DNA from: JACDER01 sp963842575
GTDB taxonomy: Bacteria > Actinomycetota > Thermoleophilia > Gaiellales > Gaiellaceae
Direction of reading: 5' to 3'
Assembly: GCA_963842575.1 (NCBI GenBank)
Contig: CAWJGS010000001.1
Location: forward strand, 124,001 to 188,000
DNA length: 64,000 nt
Part shown: positions 29,450 through 40,314 of the stretch, piece after piece
Layout of the letters: each line of letters begins with the position of its first letter
Position numbering within the stretch: position 1 is the first letter of the stretch
Position numbers and translations under genes: made by a program
The notes under the pieces: generated by a model
Told to the model about the DNA's origin: nothing
The model's input: only the letters and a program-made list of their open reading frames with translations
Database searches by the model: none

Positions 29450-30544
29450 TTAAAAGTCGACCCGCAGGATTCGGCCATCGGTCCCAACCAGCCAGGCGGT
29501 GTGCGGGCTACCGAACGCGACTCCCCAGTAGTCGGTCACACCAGACAGCGTGGACCAGGAGCCGCCCTCGTCGGGTGTCCACGCCGCGCCTCCCGGGCCG
29601 GTGACGACGACCGTCCTCCCGTGCGGCCTGGCCTTGCCGGCGTCGGCCGCGTAGCTGAGCCCGAAGACGGTTCCGATGTTGGGCTGCTGCGGGGTGACCA
29701 CCCAGGTCTTGCCGCCGTCGCTCGAGGTCGCGGTCTGATCGAACGGCGGGGCCGTTGGATCGAGATCTCCGCCGCCCACCATCCCGTGCTTCCCGTCCCT
29801 GAAGGCGACGCTGAACAGGCCCGCGCTCGGCGAACCGCGTAGCGGTGAGTCGTAGGCGTTCCATGTGTCACCGCCGTCGCGCGTGACGAGGACCCTGGAG
29901 GGGGATGCGCCTCCGGTGACGGCCCACGCGTTGTTCTTGCCCTGCGTGGCGACACAGGTGCCGCTCGACGCGAAGAAGGCCTCGCCGGGAAGCGCCGCAG
30001 GCTCGTTGCCGGCGATGCTCTCCCATGTCTGTCCGTTCGTCGTTCGCACCACCGGGAATTGCCCGTTCACGGAGTCGCTCTGGGCAAAGCCCCGTGTGGG
30101 CGTCCAGAAGGCGAAGCAGTCGAAGAATGCGGCCGGATCCTGGTTCTGAAACTGCTGCGACCACGTCGTGCCACCGTCGGTTGTCTTGTAGATCCGGGAA
30201 TCGCTGCCGTTTCCGATGGAGAGCAGATACGCGACCTTGTCGCTCACGCCCTCGACGTCGCGAAACTGCAGCGACTCGGCACCGGGCACGACACCGGACC
30301 TCCAGGTCGCGCCCCCGTTGGTCGTGACGGCGAAGGTCCCGCCCCGCCCGCTCGCCCACACCACACGCTTGTTCACAGGGCTCACGGCGATCAGACCCTG
30401 CGTCGTGCCGCTGTCCTGCGGCGTCAGCCTCGGCGCGTGTGCGGCGGCGGGACTGGTGGCAGAGCTCTGGGTCGTTCCCAGCACACCCATGGCAACCACG
30501 GTGCAGAGCCCGGTGAGAAGAAACGCCGACGAACGTCTAGGCAT
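29450..30544 (-). CDS. secreted beta-propeller with Asp-box/YCF48-type repeats
   Basis: The protein has 364 residues with an N-terminal signal peptide (SAFLLTGLCTVVAMGVLGTTQSSA region). At least five repeats carry the Asp-box pattern S/T-x-D/N-G-G-x-T-W: TTNGGATWRSG, KTTDGGTTWSQQ, VTRDGGDTWNAY, SSDGGKTWVV, PDEGGSWSTL. Such folds occur in sialidases and in the HCF136/Ycf48 assembly factors; no sialidase catalytic Arg triad is apparent. It is intact. A propeller-like gene remnant lies 47 bases downstream on the same strand. Confidence 0.78.
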   Translation of the reverse strand: MPRRSSAFLLTGLCTVVAMGVLGTTQSSATSPAAAHAPRLTPQDSGTTQGLIAVSPVNKRVVWASGRGGTFAVTTNGGATWRSGVVPGAESLQFRDVEGVSDKVAYLLSIGNGSDSRIYKTTDGGTTWSQQFQNQDPAAFFDCFAFWTPTRGFAQSDSVNGQFPVVRTTNGQTWESIAGNEPAALPGEAFFASSGTCVATQGKNNAWAVTGGASPSRVLVTRDGGDTWNAYDSPLRGSPSAGLFSVAFRDGKHGMVGGGDLDPTAPPFDQTATSSDGGKTWVVTPQQPNIGTVFGLSYAADAGKARPHGRTVVVTGPGGAAWTPDEGGSWSTLSGVTDYWGVAFGSPHTAWLVGTDGRILRVDF

Positions 30545-30591
30545 GGAATCCCCCTTGGAGGCAGCGTTGTTGCCTGCGCGGACGGGTCAGT

Positions 30592-31175
30592 CTATATCAG
30601 GGCAGCTCGCGACCCCTTGGTTGCCGCCTCTGTTCCAGGGGCAACCAGGAATGCGAGCGATGTGCCACTGGGCCCGCTCGCCCCGGGGCCGGGCACGTTC
30701 GTCCTGTCCATCGTCTCGTCGATCCGGATGACGCCCTCTCCCGTAACCGCCCACGTGGCAGCTTGATCCGCGGCCAAACCGCCCCCGCGGTGGGCCACGA
30801 GGATGGGAGACAGACCGCTGCGCACGCTCAGATGTCCGGTCTCCTTCTCCTTCGCGGCATCGATCCGGGCGATCCGGGCAAAGGGGACCGGCCCACCTCC
30901 TGTGGAGACCCAAACGCCGTCTCCGACCGCAATGGGGTCCGCGTAGGTCGCCCCGTCGAAGACGCCGCCCGTTGGGATCGTTGCGTCGAGACCCACGTCG
31001 CTCGGCCGGAACCGCGAGACACGCGCGTCGGAACTGGGGGCCGGCTGAGCGCTGGCCGAGTGGAGTACCCAGACCGCTCCTTCGCCTGCCGCAACATCGC
31101 TGGGAACGCCTGGAACCGCAACCGAACCCGCAACCTTCCGGCCCTTCGGCTCTCTTCTACTCCCGACGGGGGCAC
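30592..31175 (-). pseudogene. remnant of an extracellular beta-propeller gene (5' end missing)
   Basis: From about 31150 to a stop at 30592 the frame reads VAGSVAVPGVPSDVAAGEGA and VWVLHSASAQ, then GVFDGATYADPIAVGDGVWV and TWAVTGEGVIRIDETMDRT. The repeated DVAAGEGAVWV / PIAVGDGVWVS pattern is that of streptogramin-lyase-like propellers, which normally have five or more blades; only two or three are present. No signal peptide or acceptable start precedes it, and the divergent cyclase gene begins at once. In related genomes such blades can be fused to regulators and solute-binding domains like the neighbour at 31242; a common origin is a guess. Confidence 0.5.
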
Positions 31176-31241
31176 CCCGTTTTGCCGGCGGCTCCTGCTC
31201 CCATGGCGAGCGCAGCGAGCGCCGGATTACGATTCGCGCCC

Positions 31242-33069
31242 ATGGCTGTCGAGCCGAGCGGCACGATCACCCGCGGCTTCCTGTTCGCGGATCTGCGGGG
31301 CTACACCGACTTCGTCGAGCGGAATGGCGCCGAGGCGGCAGCGACGCTGCTGACGCGGTACCGCGCGCTCACTCGGGAGGCGATCGGACGATTCGGCGGT
31401 GCCGAAATCAAGACCGAGGGCGACAGCTTCTATGTCGTCTTCGACTCCGTGAGCAGCGCAGTCCGCTGCGGCCTCGCGATCACGAGCGACGCCCGGGCCT
31501 CGGCTGACGAGCCGATCCCGGTCGGGGTCGGGATTCACGCGGGCGAGACGATCGAGGCCGACGGTGGGTACGTCGGCTCACCGGTCAACATCGCAGCGCG
31601 GATCTGCGCACAAGCAGGCCCCAACGAAGTCCTGGTCAGCGAGACCGTCCGCGCGCTCACGATGACGCTTCTCCCGGCCCGGTTCAAGTCGCGAGGCCGA
31701 CGCCAGCTGAAAGGCATCGCCGAGCCGATTGAGCTCTTCGCGGTCGAAGAGGCGACGCCCGGAACGACCGGATGGCCCTCGCCCCGTCGCCGCCGGGTGT
31801 CGCGTCGAGCGCGCGTGGCGCTCGCCACGGGCGCGGTGCTGGCGGTGGTGGCTGCCGGAAGCGTCGGCTGGCTGGCATCGCGCCCATCCACGGGACTCCC
31901 GTCGGGGACGTGGACGATCGGCGTGCACACCCCGACGAGCGGGCCTGGCGCGCCGCAGGGCATCGCCATTCGCAATGCGGTGCAGCTCGCCGTCGACCAG
32001 GCAAAGGAGGTCGACGGTCTCGCCGACTTCAAGCTGGTCACCAAGGCCTACGACACTGCCGGTGACAACGGCGACGACGATCCTGCTCGGGGAGCCGCCG
32101 CAGCTACGAAGATGGCGGCTGATCCACGGACGATTGCGGCCGTCGGCCCGTTCACGTCTCCTGTGGCCGGGAGCACGATCCCGATCACGAACCGGGCCGG
32201 ACTGCTCGAGTGCAGCCCCTCCACCTCGTACTCCGGCCTGACGAAGCCGGAGGATGGCGCACTCGAGTTACGGTCCGCACATCCGGAGCGCATCAACTAC
32301 GTGCGGCTATCTCCAGTCGACGACGTCCCACGCAAAGGCGCTGGCGTCATTCGCCACGCACGACCTCGACGCCGAGTCGGCGCTCGTCGTCGCCGATCCG
32401 GGCTGGCAGGAGGACGCAAGCGACTTCACCGAGGCCTTCACCGCGCTCGGCGGACAGGTCCACCAAGCCAAGCTGACGGACGGCAGGAGCCCGTCCGCCG
32501 TTCTCCGAGAGGCGACGGCCGGAGCGTCGCCGCCGGACGTGGTCGTCTTCGCAGGCGACACACTCAGCGGCGCTCCCGCCCTGCGAAAGGCCATGCGCGC
32601 GGCGGGGCAGAGCTCCACTCCCCTCGTGAGCTGGGACGGGATTCTCGACGGCTCAGGCTCGACCGAGGGCTCGTACTTGCAGCGGGCGGCCAAGGTCGCG
32701 CCAGGGACATACGCCGGGCTCACTTCGATACCGCCGCCGAGAGCAGACTTCGTCGATGAGTATCGAGCCGCATACGGCGAGGAACCGACCGAATCCGCGG
32801 CCGCCGCATACGCGTGCGTGCAAGTCATCCTCGCCTCGCTCGAAGCGGTTGCCAAAGACGGGCCGGATGCGGATGGCCTCAGGGAGTCCCTTCGCGCAAG
32901 TGCCGTCGATCCCGCCCATCAATACGAGACGGTGATCGGCACCGTGGGCTTCGACGCCAACGGCGACTCGACGAGGCAGATGGTGTCGTTCTTCCGCGTC
33001 GACCCTCAAGCGGCCGATGGCGCGGGCGACTGGGCTCTCATCAAGCAGCAGGACTTCGGCCCGCCCTAG
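31242..33069 (+). CDS. transmembrane class III cyclase with extracellular LivK-like solute-binding domain (one frameshift)
   Basis: About 608 residues. The cytoplasmic N-terminal cyclase (8-180) has both metal-site Asp residues (LFADLRGYTDFV and IKTEGDSFYVVF) and VNIAAR. A single span (ARVALATGAVLAVVAAGSVGWL, about 195-215) follows. The C-terminal part (225-600) is a type I periplasmic-binding fold: TWTIGVHTPTSGPGAPQG, AAVGPFTSPVAGSTIPITN, SALVVADPGW and AYACVQVILASLEAVAKDG. Near 32325 the frame shifts from VDDV into AKALASFATHD. The layout suggests a receptor in which an outside ligand, perhaps an amino-acid-like solute, tunes inside nucleotide cyclisation. The ATG at 31203 is an alternative start. 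Confidence 0.85.
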
Positions 33070-33184
33070 TACGGGAGTCTCTCCAGCACCCTCTTCGCGC
33101 GGGACGACGGGGTCTGACACGCTGGGGCCGCGCCCCGTACTCGTCACGGATGAGTTTCGCCAGGACTCGGCGTAGTATCGAAGC

Positions 33185-35937
33185 ATGGTCGCACCGCGTT
33201 TGCTCATCGTTGGCGCGTTCGTGTCCGCAGCGATCGCTGCGGCGGCGCCCTCTGCGTGGGCGTCGACGTACACGGTGAGCAGCAACGGCGACGCCGGCCC
33301 GGGGACGTTGCGGCAGGCGATCCTCGACGCCAACGCGCATCCGGGCGGCGACACCGTCAAGTTCAACCTCCCGGGGCCGGGCCACACGATCGCCATCACG
33401 ACGCCGCTGCCGTCGGTGACCGAGACGCTGACGATCAACGGACGCTCGCAGCCTGGGTTTGCGGGGACGCCGGTGGTACGCGTGGACAACGCGGCGGCCA
33501 CGAAGCTGAACGGCCTGCGCATCGCCGCCGAAAACAGCGAGGTTCTCGGCCTCGAGCTCACCCGTTTCGCGATCGCCGTTCGCCTCGTCGGCGACGCGAA
33601 CCGGGTGCAGGGCAACCTGATCGGCACCAACGCGGCCGGCGACGCGGGGCTGGGCAACACGACGGGTGTGCGCGTCGAGAGCGGGACGGACAACCGGATC
33701 GGTGGGATCGCGGCCGACGCGCCCAACGTGATCGCCGGAAGCGCGAACTACGGCGTCGAGATCGTCGCGCCCGCGACGGCGACGACGGTGTCGGCCAACC
33801 GGATCGGCACCAACCCGGCCGGCACGGCGGCGCTGGCGAACGGGACGGGCGTGCGTATCGCGGGCGGTTCGACCGGGAACGTGATCGGCGGCACGACCGT
33901 GGCCGAGCGCAACGTGATCTCGGGCAACACGAACTACGGCATCCGGCTCATGGATGCCGGGACGGCGCACAACACCATCCTGGGCAACTACGTCGGGCCG
34001 ACCGCCGACGGGACGGGCGCGTTGAGCGACGGGGTGGGCATCCGGGCTGACACGGGTGCTTCGCCGAACACGATCGGCGGCACCACGGCCGGAGCACGCA
34101 ACGTCGTCTCCGGCAACGCCTCGATCGGCATCCAGCTGGACGGCTCGGCGATGAGCGCCAACACCGTCGCGGGGAACTACGTCGGAACGACCGCGACAGG
34201 CGCGGGCAGGCTCGCCAACGGCACCGGCGTCCGCCTCTCCCACGGCGCCAACGGCAACACCATCGGCGGGCCGACTGCCGCCTGGCGCAACGTCATCTCC
34301 GGCAACAAGGGCAACGGCGTCGAGTTCGTCAACCCCGGCACCAAGAACAACAGGGTCGCCAACGACTACATCGGGGTCGACGCAACCGGCAGCAGCGCGC
34401 TCGGCAACGCCTGGGGCAGCAGCCCGTATGGAGCCTTCTACGCCGGCGTCTTGGTCGACTATCCGGCCGGCCCAAACACGATCGGCACGCCGGGTGCCGG
34501 CAACGTGATCTCCGGCAACCGCGGTTGGGGCGTCGAGTTCACGTCGGCCCACAACGTGGTGGCCGCCAACCTCATCGGGACGGACGCCACCGGGACGGCG
34601 AGGATTGGCAACGCAGTCGGCGTCGAGGTCGACGGCCAGCACGCCGAGTACAACACGATCGGTGGAACGACCGCCGGCGCCCGCAACGTCATCTCCGGCA
34701 ACAGCGAAGCCGTGCAGCTCTTCAAGAGCTTCTTCACCACCATCTCGGGCAATTACATCGGCACCGACGCGACCGGCACCGTTGCCCTCGGGAATAGCGA
34801 AGGCGTGCACATCGCTATCTCGGGAGGGAACACGATCGGGGGCACCGCCGAGGGCGCGCGCAACGTCATCTCGGGCAACAGTGGTGACGCGGTCTACATG
34901 GTGAACGGGTGGGGAAACGGCGTGGACGAGAACCGGGTGGTCGGCAACTACATCGGCACCGACGTGAGCGGCAGCGTCGGCATGGGGAACGGCGGAGGCG
35001 TGCACATCGTCGCCGAGTTGTACGGAAACGAGTACGCCGCGGTGTGCTGCAACACGATCGGCGGGAACGTGATCTCGGGCAACACCGGCTGGGCAGTCCT
35101 CTTCGACGATTCCATCCCTTCCCAGCCTGCCTATGCGGGCGACTTCGCCTACAACTCCGTTTCGGGCAACTACATCGGCACCAACGCCGCGGGCGATGCC
35201 GCCCTCCCGAACGGCGGCGGCGTGAAGTTCGTGGAGGGCTGGTACTTCTACGACAACTCGATCGGCGGGAACGTAATCTCGGGCAACACAGGTTGGGGCG
35301 TGCTGCTCAACGCAAACACGACGTTCGACAACGCCTGGGATCCGAATGCCACCCCCGGCGACATCTCCATCACCGGCAACTACATCGGAACCAAGTCGGG
35401 GGGAACAAGGCGCTCCCCAACGGCAGCGGAGGCGTCCGATTGGAGGCTGGCGTGCAGCACGCAAGCATCTCGTCGAACAAGGTCGCGTTCAACAGCGGCC
35501 CCGGCGTGAGCGTCGACGGCACGCCGAACACATACGCCTTCAGCGCCGCCCGCGACAGCATCCTCGGCAACTCGATGTTCAACAACACCGGCCTGGGGAT
35601 CGACCTCGCCAACGGCGGCAACAACAACCAGGCCGCCCCGGCGATCACCTCGGTGACCACAAACGACGGGTCGACCACCATCGGAGGGGCGCTCGACAGC
35701 ACCGCATCGACCACGTTCCGCGTCGAGCTGTTCTCCAGCCCCAGCTGCGATCCCACCGGCGCCGGCGAGGGCAAGTTCCTCCTCGGCTCCGTCGACACCA
35801 CCACTGACGGCGCCGGCCACGCCACCTTCTCGAGCTCGGTGCCGGCGGTCGTCGCGGGACAGGCCATCACCGCCACGGCCACCAATGAGACCACCAGCGA
35901 CACGTCCGAGTTCGCGACCTGCTTCAAGAGCCCCTAG
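33185..35937 (+). CDS. secreted right-handed parallel beta-helix protein (one homopolymer frameshift)
   Basis: The product has about 917 residues with a signal peptide (LLIVGAFVSAAIAAAAPSAWA). An opening domain (YTVSSNGDAGPGTLRQAI) is typical of CSLREA-type surface proteins. Then come about a dozen rungs built on N-x-I-G-G-T-x-A-G-A-R-N-V-I-S-G-N and G-N-Y-I-G-T-D-A-T-G. A short Ig-like C-terminal domain (SSTTFRVELFSSPSCD region) ends it. A run of six G at 35398-35403 breaks the frame; seven G would give TKSGGNKALPNGSGG. Likely a wall-associated or secreted adhesin or carbohydrate-active protein. No catalytic site is recognised. Confidence 0.85.
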
Positions 35938-35992
35938 ACGGCCTGCCTGACTGATCGATGTTTGCAAGATGCGGATTAGCAGAGGATTCCGG

Positions 35993-36036
35993 AGTGGGCC
36001 GTGAAGGATTCGAACCTTCGACCTTGGGATTAAGAG
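35993..36036 (-). repeat. tRNA-Lys 3'-end fragment, copy A (att-like)
   Basis: All 44 bases match the intact tRNA-Lys(CTT) locus at 53056-53099 in the same orientation, from two or three bases past the discriminator through the T-arm, variable loop and anticodon loop. After 36036 the match stops, and the bases AACCGT continue as in copy B. It cannot make a tRNA because the 5' half is missing. Confidence 0.9.
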
Positions 36037-36133
36037 AACCGTGATGGTTCGCCGCCGGACGCGCGCGCGATACCTATCGCCAGCGCGAAGAGCGCAGCGA
36101 AACGCTCGGCGCGAGAGTTCGCACAGCCCTCGG

Positions 36134-38948
36134 CTAGGAGCGCGCACATTCCTCGCCGACAACCTGATCGGGACGTGCGCGCCCGTCCGCATACGCCGCG
36201 GCGAAGGCGTCCTCGCCGATCTGTTCCCGTGCGGAGGCCGTTACGTCGTTCAAGTACGTGAGCACCGCAGCCGGCGGGTTCTCCGCGGCGCCGCTCGCCT
36301 TGCGCAAAGACGCGGCCGCCCCGAGGAGTCGTGCGGCATGCTCAAGGTCCCTTTCGGCGCCGGCGACTGCTGCGAGACAGACGCAGGTATCGGAGAGCAG
36401 CTCTGGAAACCTGAGCTCCTCGTACATCGCAAGAGCCTCACGAAAGGACTGTTTCGCCTGCTCGGGCGCGTTGCGCGAAAGGGCGACGTCGCCCAAGCCT
36501 GTGAGTGACATCGCCGTGACCTCGCTCAAGCCGTCCTCACGGGCGATCGCGAGGCACTCGATCCAGAAGCCTTCGGCCCGCTCGACGTCGCCGGCCATCC
36601 AGGCGACATACGCCAGGTTGTTGAGCGCCATGGCCAACCCGTAGCGATCATCGACCTTCCGCGCCAAGAGCGCCATCTCCTGTTGCAGCGGAAGTGCCCG
36701 CTGGTAGTTGTCTCGTCCATCGCGACGACGCCGAGGACGCTCAACGGACCGACGAGCTCCTGCTCCTCGCCGGCGTCTCTGAAGAGCTCGAGCGCCTCCG
36801 AAGCGTGCCTATCCGCGGCTTCGAGGTCGCCCTGCCTCCATGCGACCGCCCCGGCCGCGGTTAGTACCTGCGCCCGCAGCCGCGGAGGTTGCGCGCCGTC
36901 CGCAGCAAGTGCCTCCTCGAGCCAGCGCCGTCCCTCACTGAAGTATCCGCGGCTGTACCAGAGGCGGTGAATCGCGCGCGCGAGCCTGAGCTGGAGCTCG
37001 ATCAGCCCTTCTTCCCGAAGGAAAGCGAGCGCTGCCCGAAAGTTGTCGTGGTCCCGCTCGACGCGGACGAAGGACGCCTCCGCGCCCGCCCGGAGAGAGG
37101 GTTGGAGCTGCTCGCCGAGCTGGACGAAGAACTCCCCGTGACGACGTCGAACCGCCGCTGCGCTGCCGTGCTCGCCGAGAGTTCGCTGCACGCTGGCGAA
37201 CGGTCTCGAGCATTCTGAACCGACCGTCTCCCGCCGGTTGAACGAGGCCGCTGTCGGTGAGCAGCTCGAGCGTGTTCTCGTCGGCGGCGCAGATCGCCGC
37301 GGCCGCCTCGATCGAGAAGCCGCCGGCGAAGACCGACAGTTGCGCGAAGAGCTCGCGCTCAGCCGGGCCGACGAGCTCGTAGCTCCAGTCGATCGTCTGG
37401 CGAAGCGTGCGTTGTCGTTCGGGGACATCGCGCGAGCGCGCCGTCAGCGGATCAAGGTGATCGCGCAAGCGGTCGAGCATGCCCTCCGGAGAAAGAAGCT
37501 TCATCCGAGCCGCCGCCAGCTCGAGCGCGAGCGGGAGCCCGTCAACAGCGGCGCAGATCGCAGCTACGGCAGACGCGTTCTCGTTGGTCAGCTCGAAGTC
37601 GGGGCGCACCGCCAGCGCCCGGGCGACGAACAGCGCAACCGCCTTGTTCTGGCGCAGAGCACCGGAGTCGAAGGTGAGGGTCGGCGCGGGCAGCTCGAGC
37701 GGAAGGATCGGGTACTCGTGCTCCGCGGCGAGGCGTAGCGGCGAGCGGCTGGTCGCAAGCACGTTGAGTCCGGGTGCAGCCGCGAGCAGCTCGGCAAGGG
37801 CGGGCGCGGCGGCCAGCACATGCTCGAAGTTGTCCGTCACGAGCAACACGTCGCGGTGGCGAAGCGTCTCTTTCAGCGTCTCGAGCGCCGTTTGCCCTCC
37901 CACCTCCGACACTCCGAGCGTGCGCGCGATGGCCCCGACCACCAGGTCGGCTTCTGCGAGGGACGCGAGGTCGACAAAGTGCGCGCCGTCCGCGTATTCG
38001 TCCCCGAGCTCTTCTGCGACCGCCAGCGCCACGCGAGTCTTGCCGGTGCCGCCGATGCCCGTGAGGGTCAGCAGACGGACGTCGGGCAACCGCAGCAGAC
38101 CCTCGATTGCCGCGAGCTCGAGCCTTCGGCCGATGAGAGCGGTTGGAGGGGCGGGCAATCCGGAACCGTCCAGCACGGGGGCCCGGGTCGGCGGATCGAG
38201 GTCTGGATCCTGACGTAGGACGCGGGCCTCGAGCTCCCTCAGCTCCGGGCCGGGCTCGATGCCGAGCTCGTCTACAAACACCCGCCGCGCCCGTGCATAC
38301 GCCTCGAGGGCGTCAGCCTGACGGCCTGCGCGGTACAGCGCGACGATCAGCTGGCCGCGCAGACGTTCCCGATACGGGTGCTCGGATATGAGCGTCTCCA
38401 GCTCCTCGACAAGCACCGCATCCTGGCCGGCGACGAGATCGGCGCCGATCCGCTCCTCAAGTAGGAAGACCCGGAGCTCGTCCAGGTGGGCCAGCTCGCG
38501 GCGAATGCCTTCCGGGTAGGCGTCGGTGGCAGCCGCGCCGCGCCAGAGCGCCAGCGCCCGTCGCAGCTCAATCGGCTTGGCGCGGCGATTCCGGGCACGA
38601 TCCACGGCGCCCTCGACCTCGTCGAGGTCGAGCTCCCCCGGCTCAGTCACGAGCTCGTATCCACCCGTGACTGCTGCGGAGACGATCGTGCCCGAGCACC
38701 TTGCGCAGTCCGTGTACGGCCACCTGGAGCGCGTTCCCAGCAGTCGCGGGCGCCTCTTCGCCCCAGAGCGCGTCGATCAGCCGCTCGCGAGGGACGGACT
38801 CGTTGCGATGGAGCAGCAGGAGCGCGAGGAGGGATCGCTGCCGGGCCCCGCCAAGCGCGAGCGGATCGCCGTTCCGCCGCACTTCGAGCGGGCCGAGGAC
38901 GTTGAACCTGAGCTGTTCCCCTGGGCGGCCACCTCTGCCAAGCGCCAT
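36134..38948 (-). CDS. SARP/AfsR-type regulator: DNA-binding, BTAD, STAND ATPase, TPR (about three frameshifts)
   Basis: About 930 residues when joined. It begins with an OmpR-like winged helix (LRFNVLGPLEVRRNGDPLAL and LIDALWGEEAPATAGNALQV), then after a break near 38665 a BTAD domain (LVAGQDAVLVEELETLISEH region). The ATPase has Walker A GIGGTGKTRVALAVAEEL and DNFEHVLAA; the region SYELVGPAERELFAQLSVFAGG is the usual linker. Breaks near 37210 and 36710 separate the TPR parts, which end with the ALLGAAASLRKASG-like block (RLLGAAASLRKASG). Such proteins activate nearby secondary-metabolism or accessory genes. It diverges from a cupin gene 73 bases away, inside the tRNA-fragment array. Confidence 0.82.
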
Positions 38949-39021
38949 AAGCGCGCCGTAAGCGGATTGTAAGCGAGCTAACCGATGCTCCTTCGACATC
39001 AGCGATGAAAGGAGCTCGACA

Positions 39022-39596
39022 GTGATTCGTGCAGGAGACACCATTGAGAACCCGGTGACCGGCGAGCGGCTGGTCTTCCGGAAGACCTCGGCGGAGACGA
39101 ACGGCGAGGCGGTCGTCCTCGAGCGCTTCGTCCGGCCGACGGGCTTCGTCGCAGCCGCGCATGTGCACCCCAGCCAGGAGGAGCGCTTCGAGGTGCCGAA
39201 GGGCCAAGTCGGCTTCAAGCTCGACGGCGAGGAGATCGTCGCATGCGCCGGCGACCGGATCAGCGTCCCGGCCGGCACGAGCCACCGCTTCTGGAACGCC
39301 GGCGCGGAGGATGCCCACTTTGTCTGCGAAGTGCGCCCGGCGCTTCAGTTCGAGCAGCTGGTCGAGACGACGTACGCCCTGGCGGCCGACGGCAAGACCA
39401 ACCGGAAGGGAATGCCCAACCCGTTGCGGCTCGCCGTCATCGCACGTCACCACTTCCACGACGTCCGGCTGCCGTTCCCACCGGCCTGGATGCAGCGGGT
39501 CGGCCTGGCGTTGGCGCGCCGCTCGGACGGCTCTTGGGCTACCGGCCAACGTATGTCGCTCACGTAGTCGGCGAAACCATCACCGTCGGAGCGTGA
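39022..39596 (+). CDS. cupin-domain protein (one frameshift near 3' end)
   Basis: GTG start at 39022 behind AAAGGAGCT. The cupin motifs are visible as AAHVHPSQEERFEVPKGQVG (metal-binding His and Glu) and AGDRISVPAGTSHRFWNAG (second His). The C-terminal helix region FEQLVETTYALAADGKTN follows. Near 39515 a shift gives APLGRLLGYRPTYVAHVVGE to a stop at 39594-39596; without it the protein ends early at 39567. About 191 residues. Function within the cupin superfamily is open. Confidence 0.75.
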
Positions 39597-39753
39597 GGGC
39601 GGCGCGACTGAACGCTCGGCAAAGCGCCGCATCCTGATCGTGCTCATCTTCCTCGGGCTCGTCGCGCTCGCGGTGGTCGGCATACCGATCCGATTGCTTG
39701 GTAGGACGCGGGCCCGCTTCGCAAGTGGGCGAGTAGCGCCGGCAGGCCCCTAG
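39593..39753 (+). CDS. possible small single-span membrane protein (frameshifted)
   Basis: A GTG at 39593 overlaps the cupin stop. After a one-base shift near 39603 the frame reads TERSAKRRILIVLIFLGLVAL and a basic tail to TAG at 39751-39753. One clear hydrophobic span is preceded by a basic patch. The start is not reached without the shift, so it is weakly supported. Confidence 0.3.
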
Positions 39754-39804
39754 CGGCCGCGCAGTCCTACCGCGGTGTGCGCAGGACAAGCTGGTCTAGA
39801 CATG

Positions 39805-39830
39805 CTGGGGGAACCTCCCGGTTCCCCCAG
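39805..39830. repeat. 11-bp perfect inverted repeat beside att copy B
   Basis: CTGGGGGAACC (39805-39815) pairs with GGTTCCCCCAG (39820-39830) around TCCC. It stands 49 bases before the tRNA fragment copy B. It may end cupin transcription or be an element-end structure. Confidence 0.5.
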
Positions 39831-39878
39831 ACCCGTTCCACTGGTCAAGGCCTGCGGCCGAACAAACAGCTTCGCAGT

Positions 39879-39922
39879 TGGGCCGTGAAGGATTCGAACC
39901 TTCGACCTTGGGATTTAAAGAG
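39879..39922 (-). repeat. tRNA-Lys 3'-end fragment, copy B (att-like)
   Basis: The 37 bases 39879-39915 are identical to the 3' end of tRNA-Lys(CTT); the next bases (TTAAAGAG) match with one added base. The sequence after it, AACCGT, is shared with copy A. An iteron module follows from 39936. Confidence 0.9.
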
Positions 39923-39935
39923 AACCGTCGCGATG

Positions 39936-40023
39936 TCTCGGCCTGTCTCGGTTCGCCTCGGTTTTTGCAGGGAAATCGCGCTGTCGAAGCCACTTCGTCT
40001 CGGGCTATCTCGGCGTGTCTCGC
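39936..40023 (+). repeat. two triplets of 10-bp-spaced TCTCGG boxes beside copy B
   Basis: Boxes at 39936 (TCTCGG), 39946 (TCTCGG) and 39956 (CCTCGG) form triplet 1; 39998 (TCTCGG), 40008 (TCTCGG) and 40018 (TCTCGC) form triplet 2. The starts of the triplets are 62 bases apart, with TTTTTGCAGGGAAATCGCG between them. A 10-bp step puts all boxes on one helix face, as for protein-binding arm sites. The same layout occurs at 49951-50038. A degenerate pair of CTGTCAC boxes follows at about 40023-40040. Confidence 0.7.
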
Positions 40024-40314
40024 TGTCACTTGGCTGTCACTTTCAGCGTCGCGTGAGAGCGGATTGGTCAGTGCACCCGTGACCGTGGGATTCGGAATCA
40101 CCTGCCGGACACGAGCCTCACTGACCATGCGGATTCAGCGGCATGGGGCAACAGGTGGGCAACGTCGTGCAGGGCATGGACAAGCGCTCGAATCGGTGTT
40201 CCAGCCCTGCGTGACGAGGAGTGCCGGCCGAGGTCGGACGACGAGAGAGCTCGCGAGCGCGACGACGGCTAGCTTTCCGAAGCCACCGAACCGTGCAAAG
40301 ATGGCGGTCGGGTG

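Noticed and set aside
33600..35400. Regular DNA-level repeats as a possible CRISPR array
   Set aside because: The repeats are imperfect, in frame and encode beta-helix rungs; spacing and identity do not fit CRISPR, and no cas gene is present.
33041..35464. 807-codon minus-strand frame opposite the beta-helix gene
   Set aside because: Its apparent repeats are only the antisense of the beta-helix repeats; no signal, start site or domain supports it.
39878..40082. Frames reading GREGFEPSTLG across the tRNA fragments
   Set aside because: This peptide is the well-known false translation of a tRNA 3' end and its flank; the frame has no independent coding evidence.
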